Below, piece after piece: positions 35,161 to 43,486 of a stretch of DNA of 64,000 bases. Each line of letters begins with the position of its first letter. The stretch's first letter is position 1. The notes below the pieces were generated by a model that searched no databases, was not told the origin of the DNA, and was given only the letters and a program-made list of their open reading frames with translations. Source of the DNA: DAISKN01 sp963716925 (GTDB lineage: Bacteria; Acidobacteriota; Vicinamibacteria; Marinacidobacterales; SMYC01); NCBI GenBank assembly GCA_963716925.1, contig CAVQUX010000006.1:1054001-1118000 (forward strand), read 5' to 3'. A program made the translations under genes and the position numbers.

Positions 35161-37127
35161 TATCGGGGCGCCGCGGACGCCTCGCCCCGCTCCGGGAGCG
35201 TCAACGCGATGAGCTCGGCAGGGTGCTCCGTGCCGGCATTGCCGGCGGCGAAGACGATGTATTGCTTGCCCTGGTGCATGTAGGTCATGGGAAGACTCGT
35301 GGCCTGAGCCGGTATCTGGATCTCCGCGAGGACGTCGCCGGTCTTCTTGTCATAGGCACGGAAATAGGGCTCGCCCTGCCACCCTTCACCGGCGAAGAGG
35401 AGAGTCTTGGTCGCGAGAAGCACCGCACGGGATGGGCTTCCCGTCGGCTCGAGCTCCACTCCTTTCAGCGCGGGGTGCTCGCGGATCGCGGCAGGCGTTC
35501 CTCCATTGGGCTTCATCCAGATGTGCCGCCCGGTGTTCATGTCGACCGCGGTGATGCGCCCGAACGGCGGCTTGAAGAGCGGCAATCCCTGAGGACCATC
35601 GACGACGAGGCCCGCGGAGACGTAGGCGATGTCCGAGTATTCCGGCTCGCGGTGAAGCGCGAGGAGCGTCGGACTGGTCAAGGTGCCTGCGTAGAGCGTG
35701 CCGGTCTCGACGTCGACCGCGCCTCCTTCCCAGAGCGCGCCGCCTCCCGTACCGGGAAGCTGAACCGTACCGTGGGTCCCATCGGCGGCGTCGGCGAGCG
35801 AGGGAGGCGAGTAGAGCGGGCCGAGGCGGTACCGGCGGGCGATCTCCAAGGCCTCACCTCGAATCGCGGGCGTCAGGTCGATGAGATCGGCTTCGGCGGA
35901 ACCCTGGCGATCGAGTGCCGCCGGCTTCATTGGAAAGGGCTGCGTCGTCGACGCGCTCTCGCCCGGGACGTCGGAGGCGCGCACGGAACGCTCTTCGATG
36001 GGCCAGAGCGGCTTACCCGTCGCCCGGTCGAACGCGAACGCGAACGACTGCTTGGTGAGCTGGACTACCGCTTTCACCCGTCTGCCTTCGAGGGTGACGT
36101 CCATGAGAATCGGAGCGCTGGAAAGGTCGTACTCGTAGATGTCGTGGTGGACGATCTGGTAGTGCCACACCCGCTCCCCGGTGCGCGCATTCAGGCAGAC
36201 TAGGCTCGACGAGAACAGGTTGTCCCCGTGGCGATGGCCTCCGTAGTAATCGCTGGTAGCGACCTCGACGGGTAGATAGACGTAGCCCAGAGCCGCATCG
36301 AGAGACATCGGCGCCCACACACCCGCGTGTCCCGAGTATTTTGCGGAATCGTTCTCCCAAGTCTCGTACCCGTACTCCCCGGGCTTGGGCACGGTATGGA
36401 AGATCCAGCGGCGCTTTCCCGTCCGCGCGTCCCAGGCGGTGACGTGCCCCGGCACTCCGACCTTCGATCGCAGACGGGCCGCGCCCGCCAGCGCGGGACC
36501 GACGATGATCAGATCTTCGAAAACCACACCGGGAGAGCTCGACCCGAGGTTATTGGCGTCCAGATCGACGGGCTGATCGAATCCGAGCTTCAAGTCGACG
36601 AGGCCGTCGGTGCCGAAGTCGGGAATGGGCCTGCCCGTCCTGGCGTCGAGGGCGACGAGCTGAAATCCGGGGGTAATCACGAAGATCCGCTCGTCGTCCC
36701 GGCCATCGGTCCAATAGGAGACGCCGCGTCCGGAGTTCTTCCGGGGGGCCGCCTCACCCCGTTTCCCCTCGTCGAGACGGTACGTCCAGAGCGTTTCGGC
36801 CGTGCCCGCGTCGATCGCGACCACGTCCCGGCGAAACCCTGCGGTGAAGTAGAGAACTCCATCCACCATCAGCGGCGTGGTCTCGTTCTTGAACTCGGGA
36901 GTCGGCCCGAAGTTAGCGCTGTTCCAGCGCCACGCGATCCGAAGAGTGCCGACGTTCTCCGCGGTAATCTGGTCGAGACTGGAGTATCGCGTCGCTCCGG
37001 TATCTCCATTGGAGTGGCGCCACTGGCCGTCGGACACGCCCTGCTGCGCCATCCCCGTTGCCGCACTGAGCAGGAGCGCGGAGAAAGGTGCCAGCCGGTT
37101 CTTCCATCCCATCGATATTCGTCGCAT
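35160..37127 (-). CDS. PQQ-binding quinoprotein dehydrogenase (eight-bladed propeller)
   Basis: A 655-residue periplasmic protein with signal peptide (APFSALLLSAATGMA). It resembles the quinoprotein glucose/alcohol dehydrogenase family: opening WRHSNGDTGATRYSSLDQI, VGTLRIAWRW, TPLMVDGVLYFTAG, repeated propeller-strand endings such as ALDARTGRPIP and AWDARTGKRRWIFH, AVDMNTGRHIWMKPNGGTP and a C-terminal YIVFAAGN. There is no membrane-anchoring N-terminal domain and no CxxCH haem motif, so electrons must pass to a separate acceptor. The substrate is unknown. No pqq synthesis genes are in the window. Confidence 0.85.
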   Translation of the reverse strand: MRRISMGWKNRLAPFSALLLSAATGMAQQGVSDGQWRHSNGDTGATRYSSLDQITAENVGTLRIAWRWNSANFGPTPEFKNETTPLMVDGVLYFTAGFRRDVVAIDAGTAETLWTYRLDEGKRGEAAPRKNSGRGVSYWTDGRDDERIFVITPGFQLVALDARTGRPIPDFGTDGLVDLKLGFDQPVDLDANNLGSSSPGVVFEDLIIVGPALAGAARLRSKVGVPGHVTAWDARTGKRRWIFHTVPKPGEYGYETWENDSAKYSGHAGVWAPMSLDAALGYVYLPVEVATSDYYGGHRHGDNLFSSSLVCLNARTGERVWHYQIVHHDIYEYDLSSAPILMDVTLEGRRVKAVVQLTKQSFAFAFDRATGKPLWPIEERSVRASDVPGESASTTQPFPMKPAALDRQGSAEADLIDLTPAIRGEALEIARRYRLGPLYSPPSLADAADGTHGTVQLPGTGGGALWEGGAVDVETGTLYAGTLTSPTLLALHREPEYSDIAYVSAGLVVDGPQGLPLFKPPFGRITAVDMNTGRHIWMKPNGGTPAAIREHPALKGVELEPTGSPSRAVLLATKTLLFAGEGWQGEPYFRAYDKKTGDVLAEIQIPAQATSLPMTYMHQGKQYIVFAAGNAGTEHPAELIALTLPERGEASAAPR

Positions 37128-37441
37128 GAATCTCCTCTCGCTCCCATCCAGTCCCAGGGGACTGGGTCAGTGGATGCAAAGCTAACACGCTCCGAGCGCT
37201 CTGTCTTCGGGGGGTCCGATGATCCTTACGGAATCCGGGAGCTTCGAGAGGGTTTCGAGCGCGAAAGCCCGCCCTCAACCATCCGCTTTTCGTCGTTGGG
37301 CACGACGACACATAAGGCGAAGTCCAGCCGAACGCGAGTGTATGGCGACGACCGCGCTCGGAGAACCCGAGCGGGTCCCGCGGCGGGGCGTACCGAGTTC
37401 CTGCGAGAAGGCGTGTGGGCCGTCTCGAACGAGAGAGCCCG
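37128..37441. other. 314-bp gap between the PEP-CTERM and PQQ dehydrogenase genes
   Basis: No coding region is supported. A perfect 7-bp stem (CGCTCGG and CCGAGCG, 37355-37373, loop AGAAC) lies about 70 bp past the PEP-CTERM stop and may act as its transcript end, but there is no T-run. The right-hand part up to 37128 must hold the promoter of the PQQ dehydrogenase. Confidence 0.4.
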
Positions 37442-38131
37442 CTACTTCCGCGTTCTCCTGTAGCCGACGGCGGCCAGCCCGAGAGCGACGAGAGCGAAAG
37501 CCCCCGGTTCCGGCGCGGTCTGGATCGTGCTGATGGCGCCGACGGCATCGATATCGGCTCCCACGCTTGCGCCGCCCTGGCTTCCCTCGTCGGGGTCGTC
37601 CCTCAAACGCACGAAACCAAACGTGTCGGTAGAGTCGAAACCAAAAGCGTCGATATCGATACCGCTGGTGGTGCCGAAGACGCTGCCGACGGCGAACCAA
37701 ATCGCTCCGTCCGCGCTGATCTCGACGAACGTGTCCTCGACGTCCGGACCCACTTCGAAGATCCAGAGATCCAGATCGGAATCGTCGCTGCCGGTCAGCA
37801 GATTATCGGTGAACTGGAGCGTCAGGCGTCCGCCGCTACCAAGCGATACGAAAGGACAGGCGAGAGGATCGCCGGAACAGGCCCCGATCGAGGTGTTGCC
37901 CGGAACCTCGGGAATGCCGAGCGCATTCGAAGGTTCGCTATTGGCTGCGCTCGGAGCGGGTCCTCCGCCGAAGAGCGGCTCATAGGAGATTATCGAGTCC
38001 GCGAACGAGACGGCTCCAGCGGGGAATTCGACTCCACCGATCAAAACCGCTGTCGCGTTCGACGGCAGGCCGAGGACGACAATTCCAAGTCCCAGGACCT
38101 TCAGGGCCATCACCCAAGTCAACTTCCTCAT
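37442..38131 (-). CDS. PEP-CTERM sorted exported protein
   Basis: 229 residues. N-terminal signal (KVLGLGIVVLGLPSNATA), a beta-sandwich-like body rich in Asp/Gly/Ser (LIGGVEFPAGAVSFADSI, a DNLLTGSDDSDLDLWIFEVG block reminiscent of calcium-binding loops), and the C-terminal sorting signal APEPGAFALVALGLAAVGYRRTRK: a PEP motif, a hydrophobic helix, then a basic cluster. Such proteins are processed by exosortase (EpsH/XrtA) and often end up in the extracellular matrix; the machinery is not in this window. The two cysteines (GACSGDPLAC) could form a disulfide. Single gene. Confidence 0.9.
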   Translation of the reverse strand: MRKLTWVMALKVLGLGIVVLGLPSNATAVLIGGVEFPAGAVSFADSIISYEPLFGGGPAPSAANSEPSNALGIPEVPGNTSIGACSGDPLACPFVSLGSGGRLTLQFTDNLLTGSDDSDLDLWIFEVGPDVEDTFVEISADGAIWFAVGSVFGTTSGIDIDAFGFDSTDTFGFVRLRDDPDEGSQGGASVGADIDAVGAISTIQTAPEPGAFALVALGLAAVGYRRTRK

Positions 38132-38447
38132 CGCTTACCTCCAGGCGAACGCGCAGAGTCCCGCGCCTCGGCCGATTCGCAATGAGCAAATTTCATTCCG
38201 TTCGTTCTTCCGGGAAGGCTATCCCTTGGATCATAAGGGTCTTAGACAACGAGGTTCGAATCGAAGACGCCCTCGATTCGTAAGGACGTCCGACAGGAAA
38301 AACTATTCGTTCTCGAACGCTCGATCCAATCGGGAGGCTCAAGCCCAAACGGCAGAACGAGTTCTCGATTGACCGGGGAACCGGCGGGCGCTGTAAGGGA
38401 ATCGGACACCCGACAAGCGAGGGAACCGCTGAACGGCCCGAGGACGG
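38132..38447. promoter_or_regulatory. Region upstream of the PEP-CTERM gene with two inverted repeats
   Basis: No gene seen. Two palindromes stand out: CGAATCGA/TCGATTCG (38257-38264 and 38273-38280, 8-nt loop) and CCCTT/AAGGG (38223-38227 and 38235-38239). The area is less GC-rich than its neighbours. They may be regulator sites for the PEP-CTERM gene, whose start is 92 bp or more away, or transcript ends; nothing decides between these. Confidence 0.35.
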
Positions 38448-38684
38448 CTAGTGCAAACCGAGCTTCTCGGAGCGCTCGACCATGCGGACGGACTCGTCGG
38501 ATTCGAGACCTTGGAGCTTCCCCGCGGGAATCGAGCCCACGACTTTGTTTCCGACGACCCGCTCCACGTCGAGGCCGAGGTCGCCGAGGTGCTCGAGGTC
38601 CTTTTCCTGGGGGCAGCGCACTTCGAGCTCCACGATGACCCGCAGGGTCTCGAGTCGCTTCAGCGCGTCGCGTAGTTTATGCAT
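38448..38684 (-). CDS. Small propeptide-like protein (putative subtilase inhibitor/chaperone)
   Basis: 78 residues, overlapping the end of the subtilase gene by 8 bp. Its second half, GNKVVGSIPAGKLQGL and SVRMVERSEKLGLH, parallels the subtilase's own N-terminal region (GTKVSPSTLVARVPRTEL and SVRYVEASTRLRLH), including spacing. Subtilase propeptides have this alpha/beta fold and act as folding helpers and inhibitors, so I infer a stand-alone inhibitor or chaperone acting in trans on the partner enzyme. There is no signal peptide, matching the protease. Its first half is a charged helix-strand unit (LKRLETLRVIVELEVRC). Confidence 0.6.
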   Translation of the reverse strand: MHKLRDALKRLETLRVIVELEVRCPQEKDLEHLGDLGLDVERVVGNKVVGSIPAGKLQGLESDESVRMVERSEKLGLH

Positions 38685-40641
38685 CGGGCTCGATCGTCAG
38701 GAGTCGCTCCACGTCCAGTTTGCCATAGCCCCAACGCGCGTTCCAGCAGACGCCGGTGTGGCGATCCTGCCGCGTCGACTTGATGAGCCGGCGCTTCGCT
38801 TCGCTCCAATCGATGCTTCCGTCTTTCTGCAGGAGAAGGGCGAGCGAGCCGGTGACGTAGGGGGCCGACATGCTCGTCCCCCGAAGCGACGCGTACTCGA
38901 TTCCCGCCGCCCTGGTGAAGAGCGGAAGCTCGGAGGTGAGCGCGTCTTTCGAGAGCGGGGCCAGGAGCCATTCTCCGGGAGCCGCCACCTCGGGCTTGGT
39001 GTCTCCGTCCCTCGTGGGCCCGGGGCTGCTGAAGGACGAAAGCGCCTCGAGCTCGAGGGCCTCGAGGTGGATCGAGGGATTCTGCGGGTCACGGGAGCTC
39101 CACTGGTTCCGGGTGGCGTAGGAGGCGACGGTTACGGCGGAGTAGGCCGAAGCCGGCATCCCTACGAGGTACTCGAAGGTGGCTCCGGTCGTGAACCGCC
39201 CTTCGGAGCCGTCTCCGATCCAGGCGTGCACCGCGCCGACGTTCACGCTCGACGGCGAAGGCTCCTCCGCGACCAGCGTCCAGTTCGAGAGCCAGTTCGG
39301 CTGCGGAAGTGTGATGACCTCGAAGGTTACGAGGGTATCGCCGCTGTAGGGATGAACCTGGCGCGACGCCTCGACGAAGAACGACCCGAAATCGTGCTCG
39401 CTCGTGCCCTCCGCGGGCGGGTCGAGGAAATTTCCTCCGGGAGAACGCAGCCGGATCTTCACCTGGTCCTCGCGCTGGTGCCAGACCTGGAGGAAGAGGA
39501 TTCCGAGCTCGACGGGGCCCGATTCCCCCTGGAACGTGCGCGGATTGAGGGAGAACTTCGCCTCCCAACGTCCGGGGGTCGTCCCGTCTCCGCGAACGAT
39601 GCCATGTGCGTGGATGGGGTCGGTACCTTCGTTCCCCGCGGAGACCACGACGATTCGTCCGGGGCCGGAGAGCTCGTCGATGGTCCTTTCGATGAGGCTG
39701 CTTCCGTCGTGCGCTCCCGCGTGCCCGCCGAAGCTGCAGTTGACGACCGCGGGCTGGTTTCGCGCCTTCGCGACGTCGAAGATATGCGCGATGGCCGACA
39801 GGATGTCCGCAGTCTCCAGCGTCGACTTCACCACCGCGAGGTCGGCCTCCGGCGCTACCCCGCGGAGCGACGAGTCGGGCGACCCGCCGCCGTTTCCGGC
39901 GGCGATCCCCGCGACGTGGGTTCCGTGGCCGACGGTGTCCGTGGAGCCGGCCGCGTCGCCGGCGTCGATCTTCGCCGAATCGAACTCCTGGTCGGTGTAC
40001 TGATCGAGATAGTTGACGATCCGGGTCTTCCCGCCCGAACGAAACGCGGGATGGCTCACGTCGATCCCGGTGTCGACGACGCCGACGAGAACTCCGGCCC
40101 CCGTTTGGGGAACGCTCCGCGCTCCCGCGCGCACCAGGCCGGACGAGAGGTGAGCGAGATCGCAGTGGAGCCGGAGCCGGGTGCTCGCTTCGACGTAGCG
40201 GACGGAGGGAATCCGGGCCAGGCTTTCGAGCTCCGTTCGGGGAACCCGGGCGACCAGCGTCGAGGGCGAAACCTTCGTGCCGCAGCCTCCCCAGGCGTCC
40301 ACGCGCTCGCGCAAAGACTCGCCTTCCCTGCAGTCGATGATGACCGAGACCAGATCCTCGTCGCGAAGACGCTCCGCGCCCACACGGGACATTCGAGAAG
40401 CGAGGGAGTGGATCCCGAAAGAGACGTCCGTAACTCTCTGCGGCCGGAAAGCCTCCGTCCGGGCTCCGACCTTCCGCCGCGACGCCCCGAGCCTGAGCAT
40501 CGGGTCGAGCTTCGAGAGCGTCGAGGGCGGCGAAGGTGGCTCGGCCGGCTTTCGGACTCTCGGGTGCCTGGCCTTCGCCGACCGCTTCTTCTTCGTCGTG
40601 CGCTTTGGAGATTTCTTCGCGACGCGCTTCTTCTTCGCCAT
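38677..40641 (-). CDS. Subtilisin-like S8 serine protease without signal peptide
   Basis: 654 residues. Catalytic triad and oxyanion residues are intact: VVDTGIDVSHP (Asp), GHGTHVAGIAAG (His), VVSAGNEGT (Asn) and LRGTSMSAPYVTG (Ser). A large insert of about 180 residues between the Asn and Ser motifs looks beta-sandwich-like. The N-terminus is unusual: 40 residues dominated by Lys/Arg (AKKKRVAKKSPKRTTKKKR) and no hydrophobic signal, so it seems cytoplasmic or nucleic-acid associated. Residues about 75-165 form a propeptide-like domain that resembles the small protein encoded just downstream. It is 3 bp from the D-cysteine desulfhydrase stop side and is probably cotranscribed with it. Confidence 0.88.
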   Translation of the reverse strand: MAKKKRVAKKSPKRTTKKKRSAKARHPRVRKPAEPPSPPSTLSKLDPMLRLGASRRKVGARTEAFRPQRVTDVSFGIHSLASRMSRVGAERLRDEDLVSVIIDCREGESLRERVDAWGGCGTKVSPSTLVARVPRTELESLARIPSVRYVEASTRLRLHCDLAHLSSGLVRAGARSVPQTGAGVLVGVVDTGIDVSHPAFRSGGKTRIVNYLDQYTDQEFDSAKIDAGDAAGSTDTVGHGTHVAGIAAGNGGGSPDSSLRGVAPEADLAVVKSTLETADILSAIAHIFDVAKARNQPAVVNCSFGGHAGAHDGSSLIERTIDELSGPGRIVVVSAGNEGTDPIHAHGIVRGDGTTPGRWEAKFSLNPRTFQGESGPVELGILFLQVWHQREDQVKIRLRSPGGNFLDPPAEGTSEHDFGSFFVEASRQVHPYSGDTLVTFEVITLPQPNWLSNWTLVAEEPSPSSVNVGAVHAWIGDGSEGRFTTGATFEYLVGMPASAYSAVTVASYATRNQWSSRDPQNPSIHLEALELEALSSFSSPGPTRDGDTKPEVAAPGEWLLAPLSKDALTSELPLFTRAAGIEYASLRGTSMSAPYVTGSLALLLQKDGSIDWSEAKRRLIKSTRQDRHTGVCWNARWGYGKLDVERLLTIEPDA

Positions 40642-40644
40642 GGC

Positions 40645-41652
40645 TCAGTCCAGGACGTCCTTCATGTAGGCGTAGAGCGCGGGAGAGCCGCCGGTGTGGA
40701 GGAAGAGCACGTTCTCCTTCTTCTCGAAGTAGCCCTTGCGGACGAGATCCAGAAGACCGGCCATGGCTTTTCCGGTGTAGACGGGGTCGAGCAGGATGCC
40801 TTCGGTCCGGGCCAGCTTCCGGACCGCCTCCGCCATCTCCGGCGTCGGCCTCGAGTAGCCGGGTCCCACGTAGTCTCCGAAGCACAGCACGGCATCCCTG
40901 GGGACGCGCTCCCGAATCCCGAGGTGCGCCGCCGTCCGCTCCACCAGCGAGTGGACGAGCTCCTCCTGCGGCTCCTTCGGGCGGCTCACGTTGATTCCCA
41001 CGACGGGAATCGCCGAGTTCAGCCCGAAGAGACCGGCGACGAGTCCCGCGTGAGTCCCGGAGCTTCCGCTCCCGCACACGATGCGATCGATCCGGATTCC
41101 GAGATCGAAGCTCTGGGAGAGGATCTCGAGCGCGCAGGCGGCGTAGCCGGTGGCGCCGATGGGGTTGGAGCCCCCGACGGGAATGACGTAGGGTTTGCGG
41201 CCCTTCGACCGCAGGTCCTCGGCGGCCGCCTCGAGCTCCGACATCATGTCGGAGCCGCCGGGCACGACTTTCACGCCCTCGACTCCGATCAGGCGGAAGA
41301 GGAAGTTGTTCCCGCTCGCGTCGTCGCGATAGCTCCCGGCAACCCGCTCCTCGAGCACGAGGAAGGAGTGCATTCCTTCTTTGGCGGCTGCCGCGAGGGT
41401 GAGCCGGCAGTGGTTCGATTGCACGGCGCCCCCGGTCACGAGCGTGTCGGCGCCTTTCGCGATGGCGTCGGCGACCAGGAACTCGAGCTTTCGCGTCTTG
41501 TTTCCTCCGCCGGCGAGGCCCAGAAGATCGTCGCGCTTGATATAGAGCGTCGGTCCGCCCAGGTGGGCAAGCTCCGCGGTGAGCCTCTCGAGCTTTTCTA
41601 TCGGAGTCCGGCCTTCGGTGTATCGGCGCCGCGGGAAACGGGAAAGGTTCAT
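40645..41652 (-). CDS. D-cysteine desulfhydrase / ACC-deaminase-like PLP enzyme
   Basis: 335 residues, fold type II PLP enzyme. Seen: RDDLLGLAGGGNKTRKLEFLVADA, where the Lys of GGNKTRK binds PLP, TGGAVQSNHCRLTLAAA (substrate loop), PVGGSNPIGATGY, and IVCGSGSSGTHAGLVAGL (phosphate loop), with LHTGGSPALYAY at the end. The family breaks down D-cysteine to pyruvate, sulfide and ammonia; ACC deaminases share the fold and cannot be fully excluded. A TAGAAT box and GGGAG precede the ATG. It heads a likely unit with the subtilase and the small propeptide-like gene. Confidence 0.85.
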   Translation of the reverse strand: MNLSRFPRRRYTEGRTPIEKLERLTAELAHLGGPTLYIKRDDLLGLAGGGNKTRKLEFLVADAIAKGADTLVTGGAVQSNHCRLTLAAAAKEGMHSFLVLEERVAGSYRDDASGNNFLFRLIGVEGVKVVPGGSDMMSELEAAAEDLRSKGRKPYVIPVGGSNPIGATGYAACALEILSQSFDLGIRIDRIVCGSGSSGTHAGLVAGLFGLNSAIPVVGINVSRPKEPQEELVHSLVERTAAHLGIRERVPRDAVLCFGDYVGPGYSRPTPEMAEAVRKLARTEGILLDPVYTGKAMAGLLDLVRKGYFEKKENVLFLHTGGSPALYAYMKDVLD

Positions 41653-41676
41653 GGAATTCTCCCTACCGGCGTCATT

Positions 41677-42147
41677 CTACGCCCCCTTCCTCGCGATTCC
41701 CATGGGCCGGCCCGCCTCCTCGGGCCGCGGGAGACTCCGTTGCACGACCTCGAGGCCCTCGAGCGCCTCCGTCACGTGGGCCGGCATGAGCGCCGAGCGA
41801 CGCTCCCTCATATCGACGAAGATCGACAGGTGCTCGCAGGTGGCGGCGAGAAATCCTTTCTCCCCGTGGATCATGCGAAGAAAGTAGTGGAGGCGCTTTT
41901 CGTCGAAGCCCAGGAGCTGCAGGGTCACGCGAAACGGCTCCCCCTCCCGAAGCTCCTTGATGTAGATCAGGTGGTCTTCCAGGGCGAACATCGAGCCCTT
42001 CTCCCGCTGGACGTACTCCTCCCCGAGCCCGATGCGCTTCAGGAAGTGGTCGGTGCCCCGATCGAAGGCGAGATGGTAGTAGGCCACGTTCATGTGGCCG
42101 TTGTAGTCGATCCACGAGGGCTCGACGCGGCCGGCGTAGAGTTCCAT
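41677..42147 (-). CDS. Hotdog-fold acyl-CoA thioesterase
   Basis: 156 residues with the 4-hydroxybenzoyl-CoA-thioesterase-like hotdog pattern: VEPSWIDYNGHMNVAYYHLAFDRG, in which Asp of WIDYNGH is the usual catalytic residue, and EDHLIYIKELREGEPFRV next. The WIDYNGHMNxAYY form is typical of carnitinyl/betainyl-CoA thioesterases in carnitine breakdown, but there are no other carnitine genes here, so the acyl group is open. A TAGAAT box ends 6 nt before the ATG and there is no ribosome site, pointing to a leaderless message. Divergent from the PLP gene at 42191. Confidence 0.82.
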   Translation of the reverse strand: MELYAGRVEPSWIDYNGHMNVAYYHLAFDRGTDHFLKRIGLGEEYVQREKGSMFALEDHLIYIKELREGEPFRVTLQLLGFDEKRLHYFLRMIHGEKGFLAATCEHLSIFVDMRERRSALMPAHVTEALEGLEVVQRSLPRPEEAGRPMGIARKGA

Positions 42148-42190
42148 CGTCGAATTCTAGCCAAGCCTCGAACGTGATAGAAGGTTTCCC

Positions 42191-43435
42191 ATGAAAAGAC
42201 GGGAATTCCTGGAATCCGGGCTCCTCGCGCCCTTCGCCGGCGCCGCTTCCGCGACGACGAGCCCCGCCGAGGAGCGTACTCCCGAGTCGGTCGCTGCCGA
42301 GCTTATGGACAACGTCTACACCCGGGTCCTCGGGGTGAGGCCGCACATCGGGGCGCACGAGCACATCTCGCGCCTGAGCGGCTCGCGGATGCCCGACGAG
42401 GTCGTGGAGGCCCTGGTCGAGGCGAACCGGTTCTTCGTCGACGTCGAGGAGCTGAGCGAGGCCGCGGGGCGGAAGATCGCGGAGCTTCTCGGCGCCGAAG
42501 CGGCGCTGGTCACCGCCGGCGGGTTCTCCTCGATGATTCTCGCCGCGGCCGGCTGTCTCACCGGCACCGACCCGGCGAAGATCGACGCCCTTCCCCACCC
42601 CGACTGGCCGAAGCGCGAGTGTCTCATCCAGAAGGCCCACCGGTTCAGCTACGACCGCGCCTATCGGGCCGCGGGGATGACGATCGTGGAAGCCCGGGAC
42701 CGGACAGAAGTCCTCGACAAGCTCGGGGAGAACACGGCGATGATCGCGGTCCTCGCCGCGGTCGAAGAGCAGCGCCAGTTCGGACCGCCGGTTCCGAAGA
42801 AGCGCGCCCTCCCACCCGAAGCGCACGTTCTGATGCCCGATGAGCTCATCGCCATCGGGAAGAAAGCCGATGTGCCGGTGCTCGTCGACATGGCCTCGGA
42901 CCTCCCGCCCGCCTCGAACCTGACACGATGGATTCGAGCGGGCGCCGACCTCGTCGTGGTCAGCGGCGGCAAAGGTCTTCGCGGCCCGCAGTCGACGGGG
43001 ATCCTGGCGGGGCGAAGGGACCTGGTCGAAGCGGCGGCGCTGAACTCCGCGCCTCACACCGGCATCGGCCGAGGGATGAAAGTCGGCAAAGAGGAGATCG
43101 TCGCGCTGGTGGTCGCGCTCGAGCGATACCTGAAGCTCGATCATGACGAAGAGATCGCCGGGTGGAACGGGAAAGCGCGATGGCTCGCCTCCCAGCTTCA
43201 GGGAATCCGCGGCCTCACCGCGGAGTACGCAGTGAACACCAAGGGCTACGCCGACGTCGACCTGAGCTGGGACGAGAGCGTCATCCCCATTACCCATGAC
43301 GAGCTCCGCCGGCGCCTCCTCGCGGGAAGTCCCCGAATGACCTATGACGGCACCACGGTCCGGGTCCGTCAGCTCGACGATGCCGAGCTCATCCTGGTGG
43401 CGAGGCGGCTGAGAGAAGTATTCGCAGCGCTCTAG
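42191..43435 (+). CDS. Exported SelA-like/aminotransferase-V-type PLP protein
   Basis: 414 residues. The N-terminus MKRREFLESG followed by LLAPFAGAASA is a twin-arginine-like export signal. The body is a fold type I PLP protein of the SelA-related group (COG1921): ALVTAGGFSSMILAAAGCLTG, PVLVDMASDLPP, and the PLP lysine in VVSGGKGLRGPQSTGILAGR. It lacks the N-terminal domain of true selenocysteine synthase. PLP enzymes exported by Tat are uncommon; a periplasmic amino-acid lyase or racemase-like role is possible. It stands between the thioesterase and rfbB with no overlap. Confidence 0.75.
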   Translation: MKRREFLESGLLAPFAGAASATTSPAEERTPESVAAELMDNVYTRVLGVRPHIGAHEHISRLSGSRMPDEVVEALVEANRFFVDVEELSEAAGRKIAELLGAEAALVTAGGFSSMILAAAGCLTGTDPAKIDALPHPDWPKRECLIQKAHRFSYDRAYRAAGMTIVEARDRTEVLDKLGENTAMIAVLAAVEEQRQFGPPVPKKRALPPEAHVLMPDELIAIGKKADVPVLVDMASDLPPASNLTRWIRAGADLVVVSGGKGLRGPQSTGILAGRRDLVEAAALNSAPHTGIGRGMKVGKEEIVALVVALERYLKLDHDEEIAGWNGKARWLASQLQGIRGLTAEYAVNTKGYADVDLSWDESVIPITHDELRRRLLAGSPRMTYDGTTVRVRQLDDAELILVARRLREVFAAL

Positions 43436-43474
43436 GTGCCTGGTTCGAGGAACCGAAGCGTCGAGCAGATTTGT

Positions 43475-43480
43475 TATAGT
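43475..43480 (+). promoter_or_regulatory. TATAGT -10 box directly before the rfbB start
   Basis: TATAGT is 6 nt upstream of the GTG start at 43487 and there is no Shine-Dalgarno, so the transcript probably begins at or next to the start codon. This spacing recurs at several other genes in the window. Confidence 0.5.
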
Positions 43481-43486
43481 CGCGGT

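Noticed and set aside
35100..35162. Stem CCGGC/GCCGG near the PQQ dehydrogenase stop as terminator
   Set aside because: Only 5 bp with a 9-nt loop and no T-run; overlaps the kinase remnant.
38251..38280. GGTTCGAATC, a tRNA T-loop-like motif
   Set aside because: The flanks cannot form the 5-bp T stem, and no anticodon or acceptor arm is found; it is part of an inverted repeat.
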